DNA from: a virus
Reading direction: 5' to 3' (one strand)
DNA length: 49,719 nt
Virus record (IMG/VR): IMGVR_UViG_3300027905_000008
Location: 1 to 49,719 of that record
The position numbers and the translations under genes were made by a program. The notes under the pieces are model-generated. The model ran no database searches. It saw nothing but the letters and a program-made list of their open reading frames with translations, and was not told the DNA's origin. Positions 1 to 8,677 of this stretch are shown piece by piece; the stretch's first letter is position 1, and each line of letters starts with the position of its first letter.

Positions 1-521
1 AGCAGCTTCTTGAATCCCAAAACCTCGCCATAAAGATCACGAAACCGAGCATCCCGCGTAAATTTTGAAATCTGGTAACAATCCAAGGAATCCCCGTTGA
101 AAATTACGATTGAGCAATCGTGCTTTTTCCCGTCCTCCAAAGCGGCGGTGGTCGACGCCAAATTGTAGTACGGAAAATGGAGATCGCTCAGGATCAGTGC
201 CCTACTCGGCACCTCCACGTCCACCAAATGCGGCTTGTACGGGATCTCGTCCGACTCAGGAAGGCCGAGCGGATTCGACTCCTTGGACACCATCGTTCTT
301 GAGTCGTGGTCATCCCTCTTGGCGCGCATTCTCTTGCCGGCCTGACCGCGCCTGTAGCGCACGGCATACCGGGCTCCCTCGACGTCTTTGAAGACACCCG
401 GATTCTCCCGGTGCATCTTTGATGCCAACCCGTGGGTCGGCATGTTTGGCCACTTCGAAACGTACTTGTCGGCGAGCGCCGTGGCAGCAGCGTTAGCCGA
501 GTAGTTTGGGCATCTTTTCAC
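1..521 (-). CDS. Phage metallophosphoesterase (partial, runs off left edge)
   Basis: A minus-strand reading frame opens at a GTG (519-521), directly after an in-frame TGA, and stays open for 173 codons to the window edge. It encodes the start of a calcineurin-like metallophosphoesterase. The metal-binding DLH (D113, H115) follows a hydrophobic strand (RALILSDLH), and the second motif is GDSLD at 143-147. The first ~100 residues (…ENPGVFKDVEGAR…YRRGQAGK…) resemble the N-terminal region I recall from phage enzymes of this family. The later GNHD and histidine motifs would lie beyond the window. It sits 3 nt downstream of the small membrane protein. Such enzymes hydrolyse phosphodiesters with two metal ions; the substrate here is unknown. 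Confidence 0.85.
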   Translation of the reverse strand, partial: MKRCPNYSANAAATALADKYVSKWPNMPTHGLASKMHRENPGVFKDVEGARYAVRYRRGQAGKRMRAKRDDHDSRTMVSKESNPLGLPESDEIPYKPHLVDVEVPSRALILSDLHFPYYNLASTTAALEDGKKHDCSIVIFNGDSLDCYQISKFTRDARFRDLYGEVLGFKKL

Positions 522-524
522 AAA

Positions 525-749
525 TCATTTGCCGAGCCTCTTCAGTTCATACTCCTTGTCCTTCTTCTCTTGGATGCGCTTGGACTGGTGCCAGATGGCA
601 ATGAGTCCCGAGGTTATGGCGACGGCTAGGGCCATTATGCGCATCCATTGCTCAAGGCTGTCCAAGAAGGACACCGAGGCCGAGGCAACCGATATGCCTG
701 CCATCGTGTTCGAGAAGATGTGCGGGATCTTAATAAGTCGCATTGGCAT
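525..749 (-). CDS. Small membrane protein, holin candidate
   Basis: This 74-residue protein has one predicted membrane segment (about residues 37-54, MRIMALAVAITSGLIAIW) and a strongly charged tail (QSKRIQEKKDKEYELKR). The size and layout fit small single-span phage holins, but many phage membrane proteins look alike and no endolysin is visible beside it. AGG lies directly before the ATG, and a CTTGACC/TTATTT promoter-like pair lies upstream. Holin is inference; a membrane segment is what the sequence shows. Confidence 0.65.
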   Translation of the reverse strand: MPMRLIKIPHIFSNTMAGISVASASVSFLDSLEQWMRIMALAVAITSGLIAIWHQSKRIQEKKDKEYELKRLGK

Positions 750-758
750 CCTGAGATG

Positions 759-786
759 AAATAAGGCCGTGGAATGCCACGGTCAA
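759..786 (-). promoter_or_regulatory. Promoter-like CTTGACC…TTATTT, with a hairpin in the spacer
   Basis: On the minus strand TTGACC (786-781) is followed after 16 nt by TTATTT (764-759), 9 nt before the ATG at 749. The spacer holds a 6-bp inverted repeat, CCGTGG-aatg-CCACGG (767-782). The site could thus be a promoter, a weak terminator (the hairpin is followed by CCTTATTT), or both. The wider region 750-854 has no gene. Confidence 0.45.
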
Positions 787-854
787 GATGCCTCTACCTA
801 CTATCACGTAAGCAAAAATACGTAAAAAGGCGTAGCGGCTTTTAACGTATCGCC

Positions 855-1043
855 CTAGCCCAAGTTTGGGAGCCTGTGCTTTAGAAGGTCGAGGATTCCG
901 AATGCGTCCAAGGTTATCCAGACCGCGACGATGATGAGGCCGACGTTGATGATGGTCTTGAAGACGCCGGTCACGAAGCGGTTGACCAGCCATGCGAGTC
1001 CGCCGAGCAATGAAATCACAACAACGAATTGGAGAATGCTCAT
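855..1043 (-). CDS. Small two-span membrane protein (Thivi_2564-like)
   Basis: A 62-residue protein with two hydrophobic segments (about 3-20 and 30-48), separated by VNRFVTGVFKTI, and a basic C-terminal end. It resembles the widespread small Thivi_2564-type membrane proteins (…WLVNRF…ILNVV…), whose function is unknown. I chose ATG 1043 over the in-frame TTG at 1055 because a TTGACC box lies 28 nt upstream of it, matching other genes here. A role in lysis is possible but not shown. Confidence 0.65.
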   Translation of the reverse strand: MSILQFVVVISLLGGLAWLVNRFVTGVFKTIINVGLIIVAVWITLDAFGILDLLKHRLPNLG

Positions 1044-1049
1044 GGGGGA

Positions 1050-1077
1050 ATTCAATCGTGCCGTCCCCTTGGGTCAA
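1050..1077 (-). promoter_or_regulatory. Promoter-like TTGACC-N16-TTGAAT
   Basis: Minus-strand TTGACC (1077-1072), a 16-nt spacer and TTGAAT (1055-1050) end 6 nt before ATG 1043. Spacing and -35 sequence match the recurring CTTGAC boxes of this window. Confidence 0.45.
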
Positions 1078-1097
1078 GTTGCTCTGGTGTGGGGTAT

Positions 1098-2468
1098 TCA
1101 ACTTACCTCGTAGACCTCGACGAGGGCGTCTCCGGTGTCGCCCGAGGCCCCTTCTACCTTGGCGGTGTACGCCCCGGGCGCCAGGCTTAGAACCACGGCC
1201 GAGTCCGCGCTGCCGGCGGCCGGCCACGGGAAGGCTCCAACCTCGGCGGCCACGGCCGCGATCGTGGGATACGCCCCCCACCCCGTATTTGCCCCAATAA
1301 CGGTGCTTCCTGACAGGATCGTCAACTTTGGGTCCCCCAGTACCCCCGGGACGCCAAACTGGCTCAGGGCGGGCCCAGAAGCCCGGATTAGCACGGTTTT
1401 GCGGGTAGATCCTGTAATCACGAAGCCCGCTATCAGGATGTTGGCGCCCGTGCCCACGAATCCGCGGGTAGAGATGTTTACCAGCTTGGTCGACTGGCCC
1501 CCCAGATCGTTGTTGGCGCCGTTGTTGTCTTGGACCGCGGGCCCGGTAACGTTCGCCCGGTATTCCAGATTCACCAAGGGATCTATTGCACAACTATGGC
1601 AGTTGTTGAATATGATCTGGCTGTCGCCACCGTCCTGAAGCCCTGCACCCACTCCGATAAGCGCGGCCCTTGCGTTGTCGAAGACCATTGAGCGGTGGCC
1701 CTTGTGCAGCACGTTGCCGTTGTCGGCCATCCAGCCCTTGAAGACGAGCGTACTGAGGGTGCCCCCTGGCGTCCCGTAGGCGTGGACGCCCTCGATGCAC
1801 TCCATCATTTGCAGCACGTCAAAGTAGATTCCCTGGCAGTCCCCGGCGGCGCCGCGGCCGTCGTTGCCCATGATAACACCCTGGTTCCAGAAGTTGAATT
1901 GCAGGTCGGTGAAGCGGTTGTTGACGCCACTCAGGAGCGTCAGCGCCGGGCCCGTCTTCAGGTAATTCTCGAAGGTCCCGTAGGCCCTGATGGTTCGTGC
2001 AGAGAGGTTCCAGCACTCTTGCAGGATGATGCCCATTGTCCAACCTCCCCCGGAGATGCACAGGTCCCGCAGCTTGGACCCTGGATAGCTGCCCACCGAC
2101 CCGAGGCCCTTGGAGCCGTAGCTGATCTTCAGCGGTATGCCGGCTGACGCGCTCGAGAAGAAGCCAAGCTCGGAAATCTCCACGCTGTTTTGCTGTGGGT
2201 CGCCTGCCGACAGGTCCAGCACGAGGCCGTTGTTGCCCGCCACGGGCACCAGCCGGGAGATGGTGTCGCCCAGCCCGGCAATTACCATGGGCCCTTGGAA
2301 GCCAGCCGGCAGCAGCAGGTCCTTGGAATGCTTCAGGTCGCCCGCCGGCAGGAACAGCACTCGATCGCCGGAAGCCGCCGCGGCCAGCGCCGCCGTCAGA
2401 CCTGCCGAATTGTCGCCGAGGTTCGCGGATACATTGTACGGCGACCGATCGGCGTAAATGGCGCTCAT
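1098..2468 (-). CDS. Beta-helix tailspike with verrucomicrobial-type C-terminal domain
   Basis: This 456-residue protein has two parts. Residues 1 to ~325 look like a right-handed beta-helix of the pectate-lyase type found in tailspikes (GDRVLFLPAGDL…, GPMVIAGLGD, many N/G turns, LVFKGW, IIFNNC). Residues ~328-456 (LVNISTRGFVGTG … IAGFVITGSTRKTVLIRASGPAL … AVGAFPWP … GAYTAKVEG … ALVEVYEVS) match, from memory, a C-terminal domain common on secreted proteins of Opitutales and other Verrucomicrobiota. There is no signal peptide. The ATG overlaps the stop of the 39-residue lipoprotein (ATGA). A receptor-binding or depolymerase spike is the likely role; no catalytic residues can be assigned. Confidence 0.75.
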   Translation of the reverse strand: MSAIYADRSPYNVSANLGDNSAGLTAALAAAASGDRVLFLPAGDLKHSKDLLLPAGFQGPMVIAGLGDTISRLVPVAGNNGLVLDLSAGDPQQNSVEISELGFFSSASAGIPLKISYGSKGLGSVGSYPGSKLRDLCISGGGWTMGIILQECWNLSARTIRAYGTFENYLKTGPALTLLSGVNNRFTDLQFNFWNQGVIMGNDGRGAAGDCQGIYFDVLQMMECIEGVHAYGTPGGTLSTLVFKGWMADNGNVLHKGHRSMVFDNARAALIGVGAGLQDGGDSQIIFNNCHSCAIDPLVNLEYRANVTGPAVQDNNGANNDLGGQSTKLVNISTRGFVGTGANILIAGFVITGSTRKTVLIRASGPALSQFGVPGVLGDPKLTILSGSTVIGANTGWGAYPTIAAVAAEVGAFPWPAAGSADSAVVLSLAPGAYTAKVEGASGDTGDALVEVYEVS

Positions 2469-2584
2469 TCGTGCCAGCGGGTCTCCTGCCAGTAGGGGGC
2501 GGTATGGTCGATGACCTCGCCCTTGTGGAGCGTGACGCAGCCCCCAAGTGCTAGACAGATGATCGCTAGGGCGAGCCGTTTCAC
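2465..2584 (-). CDS. 39-residue lipoprotein
   Basis: A short gene with a GTG start (2584-2582) that overlaps the upstream TGA as GTGA. Its own TGA overlaps the tailspike ATG. The product begins VKRLALAIICLALGGC: basic n-region, hydrophobic core and a clear lipobox (LGGC). That leaves a mature lipopeptide of about 24 residues (CVTLHKGEVIDHTAPYW…). Translational coupling at both ends and the complete lipoprotein signal make it a credible gene despite its length. It could be an outer-membrane lysis lipoprotein (o-spanin or entericidin type), but this is inference. Confidence 0.7.
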   Translation of the reverse strand: MKRLALAIICLALGGCVTLHKGEVIDHTAPYWQETRWHE

Positions 2585-2850
2585 GGCGTTCGGTACGGAG
2601 AGTCCTTGATGATCGCGTAGCTGCCGGCCATATGGACGTGCGTATGATCGCAGTCGAAGTCGATGCCGCCGATCAAGTGTTGGTCGATGTGCTCGACATC
2701 ACGAAACACGGTCTCCACCTCGCCGGACGGCCCGATGACAACCACATCGGTCGTGTGCCCCAAGGAGCAGCCGGACAAGCACGAAATAAGCGACAGGAGC
2801 GCCAAGAATGCGGCCCCTGTCGCAAGAAACAGTTTCAGGTCCTTCCTCAA
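2581..2850 (-). CDS. Small lipoprotein
   Basis: This 89-residue protein uses a TTG start that overlaps the upstream stop (TTGA). It carries a lipoprotein signal: MRKDLKLFLATGAAFLALL, then a lipobox ending at LSGC (C28). The mature part is acidic and His-rich (DVEHIDQH, DFDCDHTHVHM), which might bind metal. It is the second of three consecutive lipoprotein genes joined by 4-nt overlaps. No family is recognised. An outer-membrane spanin or a superinfection-exclusion lipoprotein are possibilities. Confidence 0.7.
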   Translation of the reverse strand: MRKDLKLFLATGAAFLALLSLISCLSGCSLGHTTDVVVIGPSGEVETVFRDVEHIDQHLIGGIDFDCDHTHVHMAGSYAIIKDSPYRTP

Positions 2851-3290
2851 GCCGAGGGTGCGGGCGTGCCGTTAATCACCAGTTCTCGCGCCACGCCGTT
2901 CATTACGGTCGTTATGATGGCGCCCGCGGCGCCCTGTAGGGGAGTCGGTGCGGTGGCGTTCTGGTTCGCCAAGATTTGCTGCACGGCGCCGTCTAGGGCT
3001 GCGGCCTGGGCCGGACTGAGTTTGCCCTTGGTGGCTGCTACGATCTGTTGCAGGAGGGCCGCTTCGTCTTGGGCCGTCAGCTTGCCGCCTTGGAACTTGT
3101 TCCAGTCGACCACGAGGGCTTGGGCCACTGGCACGAGCGCCGGGTTCTTCGTGATGAGCTGCGCCGTTGCGGCCTCGGCGGCGATATACGCGCCCGATGC
3201 GGCAGCTTGGGGACCATTGCAAGCGCAGGTTAGGGAAAGGACGCCGAGGGCGACGACGAAGGCAGCGAAGAACGAGCGATTTGTTTTCAT
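2847..3290 (-). CDS. Lipoprotein, Ala-rich
   Basis: This 147-residue protein starts at MKTNRSFFAAFVVALGVLSL and has a lipobox-like LTCAC with the cysteine near residue 24. The mature region is helical and Ala/Gln-rich (AQDEAALLQQIVAATKGKLS, AQAAALDGAVQQILANQ). I prefer ATG 3290 to the in-frame GTG 3308, because the signal peptide begins cleanly there. It leads the three-gene lipoprotein chain, and a CTTGACC box lies upstream. Function unknown. Confidence 0.7.
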   Translation of the reverse strand: MKTNRSFFAAFVVALGVLSLTCACNGPQAAASGAYIAAEAATAQLITKNPALVPVAQALVVDWNKFQGGKLTAQDEAALLQQIVAATKGKLSPAQAAALDGAVQQILANQNATAPTPLQGAAGAIITTVMNGVARELVINGTPAPSA

Positions 3291-3311
3291 AGGTGGTCTC
3301 AGAGGCACGCA

Positions 3312-3339
3312 GCTAAGGGACGCCGCCGGTACTGGTCAA
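3312..3339 (-). promoter_or_regulatory. Promoter-like CTTGCTTGACC box
   Basis: Minus-strand TTGACC (3339-3334) with CTTAGC 16 nt further on (3317-3312), 21 nt before ATG 3290. The longer block ggtcaagcaagaatta at this site recurs identically at 24351-24366. Confidence 0.35.
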
Positions 3340-3349
3340 GCAAGAATTA

Positions 3350-5563
3350 TCAACCAGGACCTCCCACCGGCTGATAGGGAGACGGTCCTGGGTGAACAGT
3401 GACGCCATTAAGCGTCGGAGTAGGACTCGGTGTCGGCGTTGGCGTTGGCGTGGCCGTGGGCGTGGGCGTGGGAGAGGGGGTCGGCGTCGGGCTCGGAGTG
3501 GGAGTAGGCGTGGGCGTGGGCGTCGGGCTCGGAGTAGGAGTCGGCGTCGGCGTGGGGCTTGGTGTCGGCGTAGGCGACGGAGTAGGCGTGGCCGTAGGCG
3601 TTGGTGATGGCGTTGGGGTCGGTGACGGAGTAGGGGTAGGGCCCGCGGCGTACTCATAGACGCCTATGGACGGCGGGTTCGGTCGCGCGAGGCCGGCGCC
3701 GTCATAAGGTGCCACTGACAGAGTAGATGCCGTTCCTACCCCAACGACCGGAGCCGCGCCCGACGTAGGAATCCAAGTCGTCGCATCCAATCCGGGCGCC
3801 TGATTTCCGCCTAGCGCCGAACCGCTGAAGCTGTGTGGATCGAATGTGTCCCCTGCGACAACAAGAGACTGCCAACTCCCGGTCGGGGCCGGAGAAGTGC
3901 CGAATGTTTTTGATGACGACGAACTGCTTGCCGACCAAGACATCTGCGTGCTGGCGATGAGGCTGTACGCAAAGTTGTAATCCGACGTGAGGGTTTGCTG
4001 GGCGTTTTCGAATACGCCTATGCCCGTCACACCCTGAAAAACGTTGTTATAGGCGGTGGCCGCCGTAGCGGTCGTGTAGCCGGGGCCAGCGTTAGCCAAG
4101 CTGACGGCAATTCCATAGCCGGACCCGATGAAGTCGTTGTTGTAGATGTAAATCGCGACCGAAGAACCATAGGCATCCTGATACACGAGCCCGTCCTTCG
4201 GGTAGTCGTGGGCACCCATGAAAAACAGGTTGTTATAGATGTAGCTGGGAAGGGCGTAGCCATCGGGGCAGTATATCCCGGCCGTTGCGTTGCTTCCCCA
4301 GAACGAGCCGGATTGATCGCCCACGATGTTCTCGTGGAAATAGGTCCCCAGGGTGCTTCCGGTGTGCGTCGCGTAGGCGATTATCCCATCGTGGTGGAAT
4401 GCATTGGTTACGGTCAGATTCACATAACAGCCAGATCCGGCGACGGAATTGGTCGTTGTTGCGAGATTCGTGACGGGCGACCCATATCCACCACCCGCGC
4501 CCCAAGTCGGCGCGCTCCCATATAAGATCGACGAGAGGCCGGTGACGACTCCACCCGCTCCGATGCTAGTCACTGTGAGGATACAGCCCGAGCCATTGGT
4601 GTCAGATGTTTGTCCCGGACTCGGGACCGTGGGATAAATCTGGTCGCCAACCAGATAGAGTGTTCCGCCGCCGCTGCTGCCGACTGTAGCAGATGAGACG
4701 CCGCTATCGTCCCAGTTGGACGGGTTCCCGTAGGTGTTCCCGTGCATGTCGAAGCTGTCCAAGCTGCAATTCACGTTCGGGTCCCCGACGCCCGCGCCCC
4801 AGTTGCAGTTGTAGGTCCAACAGTTTGAGTAAACGTGCGTGTGGCAGGTCCCGCGATAGGCGACGTAAAACGCGGTGGGAGCATCGTGAAATATGCAATT
4901 GGTGACGGTGACATTCGAGGTGTTTCCCGTGTTGTTGTTCGCCTGCACGCAGTCATCCGTGCCGTAGCTAAGTGATTCGTCGTCGATTGAGAAACGTGTG
5001 TGGACGTAGAGGTTGGCGACTAGAAGGTTTTGGACAGTTATGTAGCTGGAATCACTGATCGAGACGCCCACCGAGTTAAGCTGGTTGCCGAGCGCGGATC
5101 CGTTGTTCGTATTCGAAATCACGCCGTTCGCCTTCGTGATGTCGGGCTTGACACCCCCGGTTCCGTTGCCGCCCATGCCGGGGGCCCCGCCTCCGTCGAT
5201 CACGATGTAGTTCTTGCTGTGGGCTATGATCGCCCCGGTCGATGCCCACACCGCCGTCGTCATCGAGGCGCCCGTGTCGAACAGGAGCGTGATGTAATGG
5301 CTGGTGTCCGTCCCGCCGCGCTGGAAAGTGAGCGCGGTCGTAATGTTGCCCTCCAGCATCACCGTGTCTCCGGGACTTATCTGCGTACCGGATCCGGCGG
5401 TGGCGCTCCAATTACCCAGTGTGTTAAAGGCTGCGGCCGACCAGGCGTTGCCTATGCTCGTGCCGTTCTGCGAGCCGGACCCGGCCTGATTCACGTACCA
5501 TGTGCTGGCGGCTTGAGAGGCCGAGCCCGCAAGCAGGAAGATGGCGATCAGGAGCTTCCTCAT
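3350..5563 (-). CDS. Secreted-type beta-helix tail protein with Pro-Thr repeat tail
   Basis: A 737-residue protein with a Sec signal peptide ([18 protein letters not shown], cleavage near A18-A19). A long parallel beta-helix follows (about 20-640; motifs [46 protein letters not shown]). The helix closes with a domain end typical of such proteins ([18 protein letters not shown]). Residues ~641-715 are a run of PT/PS dipeptides with PTA interruptions, then a short tail. PT linkers are usual in secreted bacterial enzymes and rare in phage fibres. Its ATG overlaps the upstream TGA (ATGA). Probably an adsorption or glycan-processing spike. The signal peptide raises the question of whether it is assembled in the cytoplasm. 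Confidence 0.7.
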   Translation of the reverse strand: MRKLLIAIFLLAGSASQAASTWYVNQAGSGSQNGTSIGNAWSAAAFNTLGNWSATAGSGTQISPGDTVMLEGNITTALTFQRGGTDTSHYITLLFDTGASMTTAVWASTGAIIAHSKNYIVIDGGGAPGMGGNGTGGVKPDITKANGVISNTNNGSALGNQLNSVGVSISDSSYITVQNLLVANLYVHTRFSIDDESLSYGTDDCVQANNNTGNTSNVTVTNCIFHDAPTAFYVAYRGTCHTHVYSNCWTYNCNWGAGVGDPNVNCSLDSFDMHGNTYGNPSNWDDSGVSSATVGSSGGGTLYLVGDQIYPTVPSPGQTSDTNGSGCILTVTSIGAGGVVTGLSSILYGSAPTWGAGGGYGSPVTNLATTTNSVAGSGCYVNLTVTNAFHHDGIIAYATHTGSTLGTYFHENIVGDQSGSFWGSNATAGIYCPDGYALPSYIYNNLFFMGAHDYPKDGLVYQDAYGSSVAIYIYNNDFIGSGYGIAVSLANAGPGYTTATAATAYNNVFQGVTGIGVFENAQQTLTSDYNFAYSLIASTQMSWSASSSSSSKTFGTSPAPTGSWQSLVVAGDTFDPHSFSGSALGGNQAPGLDATTWIPTSGAAPVVGVGTASTLSVAPYDGAGLARPNPPSIGVYEYAAGPTPTPSPTPTPSPTPTATPTPSPTPTPSPTPTPTPTPSPTPTPTPTPTPSPTPTPSPTPTPTATPTPTPTPSPTPTLNGVTVHPGPSPYQPVGGPG
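3415..3641 (-). repeat. Hexanucleotide-type tandem repeat coding for Pro-Thr/Pro-Ser
   Basis: About 225 bp of near-perfect 6-bp units (plus strand ggcgtN/ggagtN variants) encode the PT/PS stretch of the beta-helix protein. This kind of repeat gains and loses units by slippage. The unit is a multiple of three, so length changes keep the frame. Confidence 0.85.
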
Positions 5564-6903
5564 TTGACATATGCGCTGTCAATCTCGCCCGCCGAGCCTG
5601 GCACCTGCTGGACGGCACCGAACGAGCCGAGCTTGCCTTGGGCGCTTGAATAGTACGGAGATGCCACACCGACCGCAGGCGAGGTCGAGAGCAACCGAAG
5701 ATCGGTAAACGCCGTCGTGTAGTCCGTTGCCGACAGCACGGTGTTCACAACGCCTTGGCTCGTGGAAGCGAGCCAGTCGGTCGCGAGATCAGTGGTATTT
5801 GTCCCCCCGCTGGTGTTCTCCCGATAGCGGTTGTAGGGTGCGGCAATCGCATTTGTTCCGATCGTTCCCTCAATCGCATAGCTGGTGTAGTCGGTAATCA
5901 CGTTGTCCATAGCCAGATTCAAGGTGGTGGAACCCGTAATTACGGTGATGCCATCAGTCCAATCGGTTATCGTATTTCCTACCATCGTGGACACAGAGGT
6001 GCTCAGGGATACGTAGATTCCGTACCCGTTTCCCGAACCGACGATCTGGTTCTCGGAGGCTAACGTGACTCCCTGCATACTAATCCCCACACACGTTGCG
6101 CTGGAACTTGACTGCAAAATGTGATTCCTTATGGCGCGAGTCCCCGATGTGGTGGCAGTGATCGCCGTCGTTGCCGCGCTGGAGCCCGTCATAAACACGT
6201 CGTTGTTATAAATAAAAACATTGGTCTGTCCTGCAATACCTATGGCTCCTGAGTTATTGTATGAGTCGGTGACAACGCAGTTCTGGACAATTCCGTTTGC
6301 CGCCGACGCAATATCAGCGCCACCGGTCGCGGCCCCGGTCACGTTGAGCGAATCGACGATGGCAAAGGTCTCCGAAACCAGGGTAAGGTGTCCCGTCGTG
6401 TAGCTGAACGCTGGCATGTTGGTCGTCACGAGGAGGCCGCTGCTGTTCACTCTACCAAGATAGCCGTCTCCGGGGACGGCGTGAAACCCCCTGATCCAAA
6501 TGGGTGAAGTCGAGGTGCCGCTATTTGTGAGCGCGTCGTTGGTTGTTGTCCGCGTATATGTGGCGTCGTTCACGACGTTCACGCGGTCGCCCGCCGCCGC
6601 GCCGGCCAACGCAAGGGCCCAAGTGCAAAGCGGGGCGCAAGTGCCAGTCCCCGTCCCGGGCTGGTTAGCCATCGTGAAAATGGTTCCCGGCGCGTTGCTG
6701 CCGGCTCCAAAATTCGTCCATGTCGTCGACCCATCGGTAAGGATTATCGCCAGCACGCCGTTGCTCGTCATCGAGGTCGCCACGGTCGAGATGGCAACGG
6801 CGTAGGTTGAACCACCCACCGACGAAACGTAATGGTCGGTGATCGCGGCGAACGCGGATGAAACCAGACAAAGGAAAAGACAGAATAGCTTTTTCATGGT
6901 CAT
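5560..6903 (-). CDS. Secreted-type beta-helix tail protein
   Basis: A 447-residue protein. A Sec signal peptide ([19 protein letters not shown]) is followed by HYVSSVGG and then a short module ([16 protein letters not shown]…PGTGTGT) that echoes the phage motif GTTxFxxxGA…GTGTG seen in the gene at 8141. Residues ~120-400 form a parallel beta-helix ([39 protein letters not shown]). It ends with [17 protein letters not shown]…[10 protein letters not shown], the usual closing segment of PbH1 proteins. The ATG overlaps the stop of the upstream gene (ATGA). Likely a tailspike or host-glycan-binding protein; no catalytic residues can be assigned. Confidence 0.7.
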   Translation of the reverse strand: MTMKKLFCLFLCLVSSAFAAITDHYVSSVGGSTYAVAISTVATSMTSNGVLAIILTDGSTTWTNFGAGSNAPGTIFTMANQPGTGTGTCAPLCTWALALAGAAAGDRVNVVNDATYTRTTTNDALTNSGTSTSPIWIRGFHAVPGDGYLGRVNSSGLLVTTNMPAFSYTTGHLTLVSETFAIVDSLNVTGAATGGADIASAANGIVQNCVVTDSYNNSGAIGIAGQTNVFIYNNDVFMTGSSAATTAITATTSGTRAIRNHILQSSSSATCVGISMQGVTLASENQIVGSGNGYGIYVSLSTSVSTMVGNTITDWTDGITVITGSTTLNLAMDNVITDYTSYAIEGTIGTNAIAAPYNRYRENTSGGTNTTDLATDWLASTSQGVVNTVLSATDYTTAFTDLRLLSTSPAVGVASPYYSSAQGKLGSFGAVQQVPGSAGEIDSAYVK

Positions 6904-8129
6904 TCCCAGTATAGGTCAACGGTTGCGTATTGGGCCACACCGTCCGCAGTTAGGCTGGCCTCGAACATGTCACCAGCGGTGATTGTTGTGGAGCCCCAAC
7001 TCGTGAAACTCGTCCCGCTTCCCTCTGTGCTGCTGGAGGTATTAGGCTTGGTCCCGGACCCAGTTATTGAGGAAAGCCCCGCATAGCCCGAGCCGCTGGA
7101 GGACCTTAATATATCGACAGTCACGCTGCCGCTCGGATAGCACGTTGCCGTCCATCCGATCAGCGTGCCTCCATAGGGGGCCTTAACGAACGTACCCGCC
7201 TTTGCCCCGGTGGTAAGCACGCCGCCGCTCCCGTTGAAGTTAAAGGTGATCGACTTGACGTTGACCTGCGGGATCGTATCCCTGACCAAGACGCCCGGTG
7301 CGGCCGATTGCTCGACGCCTACCACGTCGGTCGGAAGCGGCCCTCCCGTAGCCCCAAGGTCGCTGATGGTCCTTGGGTCGCCAGCCACGTAGTATGTGCT
7401 TGTCGCGTCGTATCTCCATGTCAGGAGAACGAAGGAATTCGGCTGGATACGCACGCTGGTCGTCAGGCCACCTCCGTTGAATGACCAGGAACTCCGATAA
7501 GTCGGCGTATGAAGGACCGAACCGGTATTCTTAACCAGCACGGAGAACTGCGCAACAGGTGCCGAAGGATCGGCAGTGAACGTAAGCGCCTCGTTGGGAT
7601 GCCCCGTGTCCGAATCGGTGAGGACGACGTAGTTCCATGATTGTGTTGTGTCGATCGCCAGCGCGGGCATGTTGTACGGTTGGAACACGGGTGCCGTACC
7701 GAATCCCACCGCGCCGGCCACGTAGGTAACGGGTCCGTATAGCGTCGGATAGTTTATGGCGGCGCTATTTAAAACACTAAGGGTGTTTGAGATAAGGCCC
7801 GGCGAACTAAGGGTGCCCGCAGAATATTGCAGCCCGGCGCTTCCGGTGATGACGCCCGTGCCCGAGAAGTAGCACACCTCGCCAACAGCGCCCCCGGATT
7901 GCGTGACCGTCCCGGCACCCCCGCCCACGATGGCCGAGAGCTGGGTCATCGTGAATGGCCCCATTGCTATGAACTGATTCGGTGAACTAGGATCGGCCCG
8001 GTAGGCGTAGATCGAGTCTGAACTCAACAGGGTGTACGGCGACGGGATGGGCCCCACATAGGTCTTCTGGGCTCGGGCCGGGGCCGCCAGTCCCGCGATG
8101 AGGGCGAGGAACAGAAGAATTCTTTTCAT
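6900..8129 (-). CDS. Tail fibre/receptor-binding protein with signal peptide and shared N-terminal module
   Basis: The start is the ATG at 8129, giving 409 residues; a longer upstream reading is out-of-frame antisense-like sequence. Residues 1-20 are a Sec signal peptide ending APARAQ. The next block, KTYVGPIPSPYTLLSSDSIY…MGPFTMTQL, is nearly the same as in the protein at 18628, so the two share an N-terminal module of about 45 residues. The C-terminal ~100 residues (VKAPYGGTLIGWTATC…VTVDILRSSS…TITAGDMFEASLTADG) resemble a module I know from phage tail/fibre C-termini. The middle is beta-rich. It ends with an ATGA overlap to the beta-helix gene. Probably virion-attached, with the N-module as anchor (inference). 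Confidence 0.7.
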   Translation of the reverse strand: MKRILLFLALIAGLAAPARAQKTYVGPIPSPYTLLSSDSIYAYRADPSSPNQFIAMGPFTMTQLSAIVGGGAGTVTQSGGAVGEVCYFSGTGVITGSAGLQYSAGTLSSPGLISNTLSVLNSAAINYPTLYGPVTYVAGAVGFGTAPVFQPYNMPALAIDTTQSWNYVVLTDSDTGHPNEALTFTADPSAPVAQFSVLVKNTGSVLHTPTYRSSWSFNGGGLTTSVRIQPNSFVLLTWRYDATSTYYVAGDPRTISDLGATGGPLPTDVVGVEQSAAPGVLVRDTIPQVNVKSITFNFNGSGGVLTTGAKAGTFVKAPYGGTLIGWTATCYPSGSVTVDILRSSSGSGYAGLSSITGSGTKPNTSSSTEGSGTSFTSWGSTTITAGDMFEASLTADGVAQYATVDLYWE

Positions 8130-8140
8130 GGCAGGATTGG

Positions 8141-8620
8141 TTATCCTTGGTCGCGGTAGGCGATCAGACCGCCGCCCGAGGTGATGGTGACGCTTTGAAA
8201 GTTGCCGTAGAGGACAGATCCTACGGGAATCACGATGCCGACATATGTCTGGTGGTCCGGCGCCGCGGTCCCCGTGCCGGTGCCAGGACCCGTGGCCGTG
8301 AACTGGGTCCCGACCGTGTAATTGGCCGGGGCGCCGAAACTCGACCAGACGGTTGTGCCAAGGGAGATGATCGTGTACGTTTCGCCAAGGACAAGATTGG
8401 CGGCGCCCACGACCTGCGGCGTGCCGTTGAGCGTCTTGATCGAGGTCGTGACGACGGTCACGGTGGTCGCAGCGATAGCGAAGAGCGCATACCACGCGCC
8501 CTGGACGGCGCCGCCGGCGGAGGTCAGCCAATCGGAGAGGGCGCCTCCGCCGGGCTGCGAGATGTTGTCCACGTTGAGGGGCGCCTTGGCAAAGTTGCCG
8601 GTCGAGGGAATTCTAATCAT
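8141..8620 (-). CDS. Phage tail-associated protein with GTTxxSxxGA motif
   Basis: A 159-residue protein with GGALSDWLTSAGGAVQGAW, a hydrophobic patch (ALFAIAATTVTVVTTSI), and then a motif at ~79-118, YTIISLGTTVWSSFGAP … GTQFTATGPGTGTGTA. That motif recurs in many phage structural proteins as YTIxxxGTTDFTxIGAxxNTVGTxFTATGxGTGTGT. The C-terminal end is beta-rich (VGSVLYGNFQSVTITSGGG). It lies between the fibre gene and the adaptor genes, which suits a tail or baseplate role. Function unknown. Confidence 0.55.
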   Translation of the reverse strand: MIRIPSTGNFAKAPLNVDNISQPGGGALSDWLTSAGGAVQGAWYALFAIAATTVTVVTTSIKTLNGTPQVVGAANLVLGETYTIISLGTTVWSSFGAPANYTVGTQFTATGPGTGTGTAAPDHQTYVGIVIPVGSVLYGNFQSVTITSGGGLIAYRDQG

Positions 8621-8677
8621 GGGAATGGCGGGTTGAGCTTTTGGGTCGCATCTTGCATTTTGAGGCCGGGAGTCAAA

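Noticed and set aside
730-1593. Long minus-strand open frame of 287 codons
   Set aside because: It is Arg/Gly/His-rich, has no fold-like pattern, and lies out of frame over the tailspike gene and over the two small membrane-protein genes. It is an antisense-type by-product of GC-rich coding DNA.
3415-3641. Tandem repeat as a CRISPR array
   Set aside because: The unit is 6 bp, in frame, and codes for PT/PS. There are no spacers. No CRISPR-like array was seen anywhere in the window.
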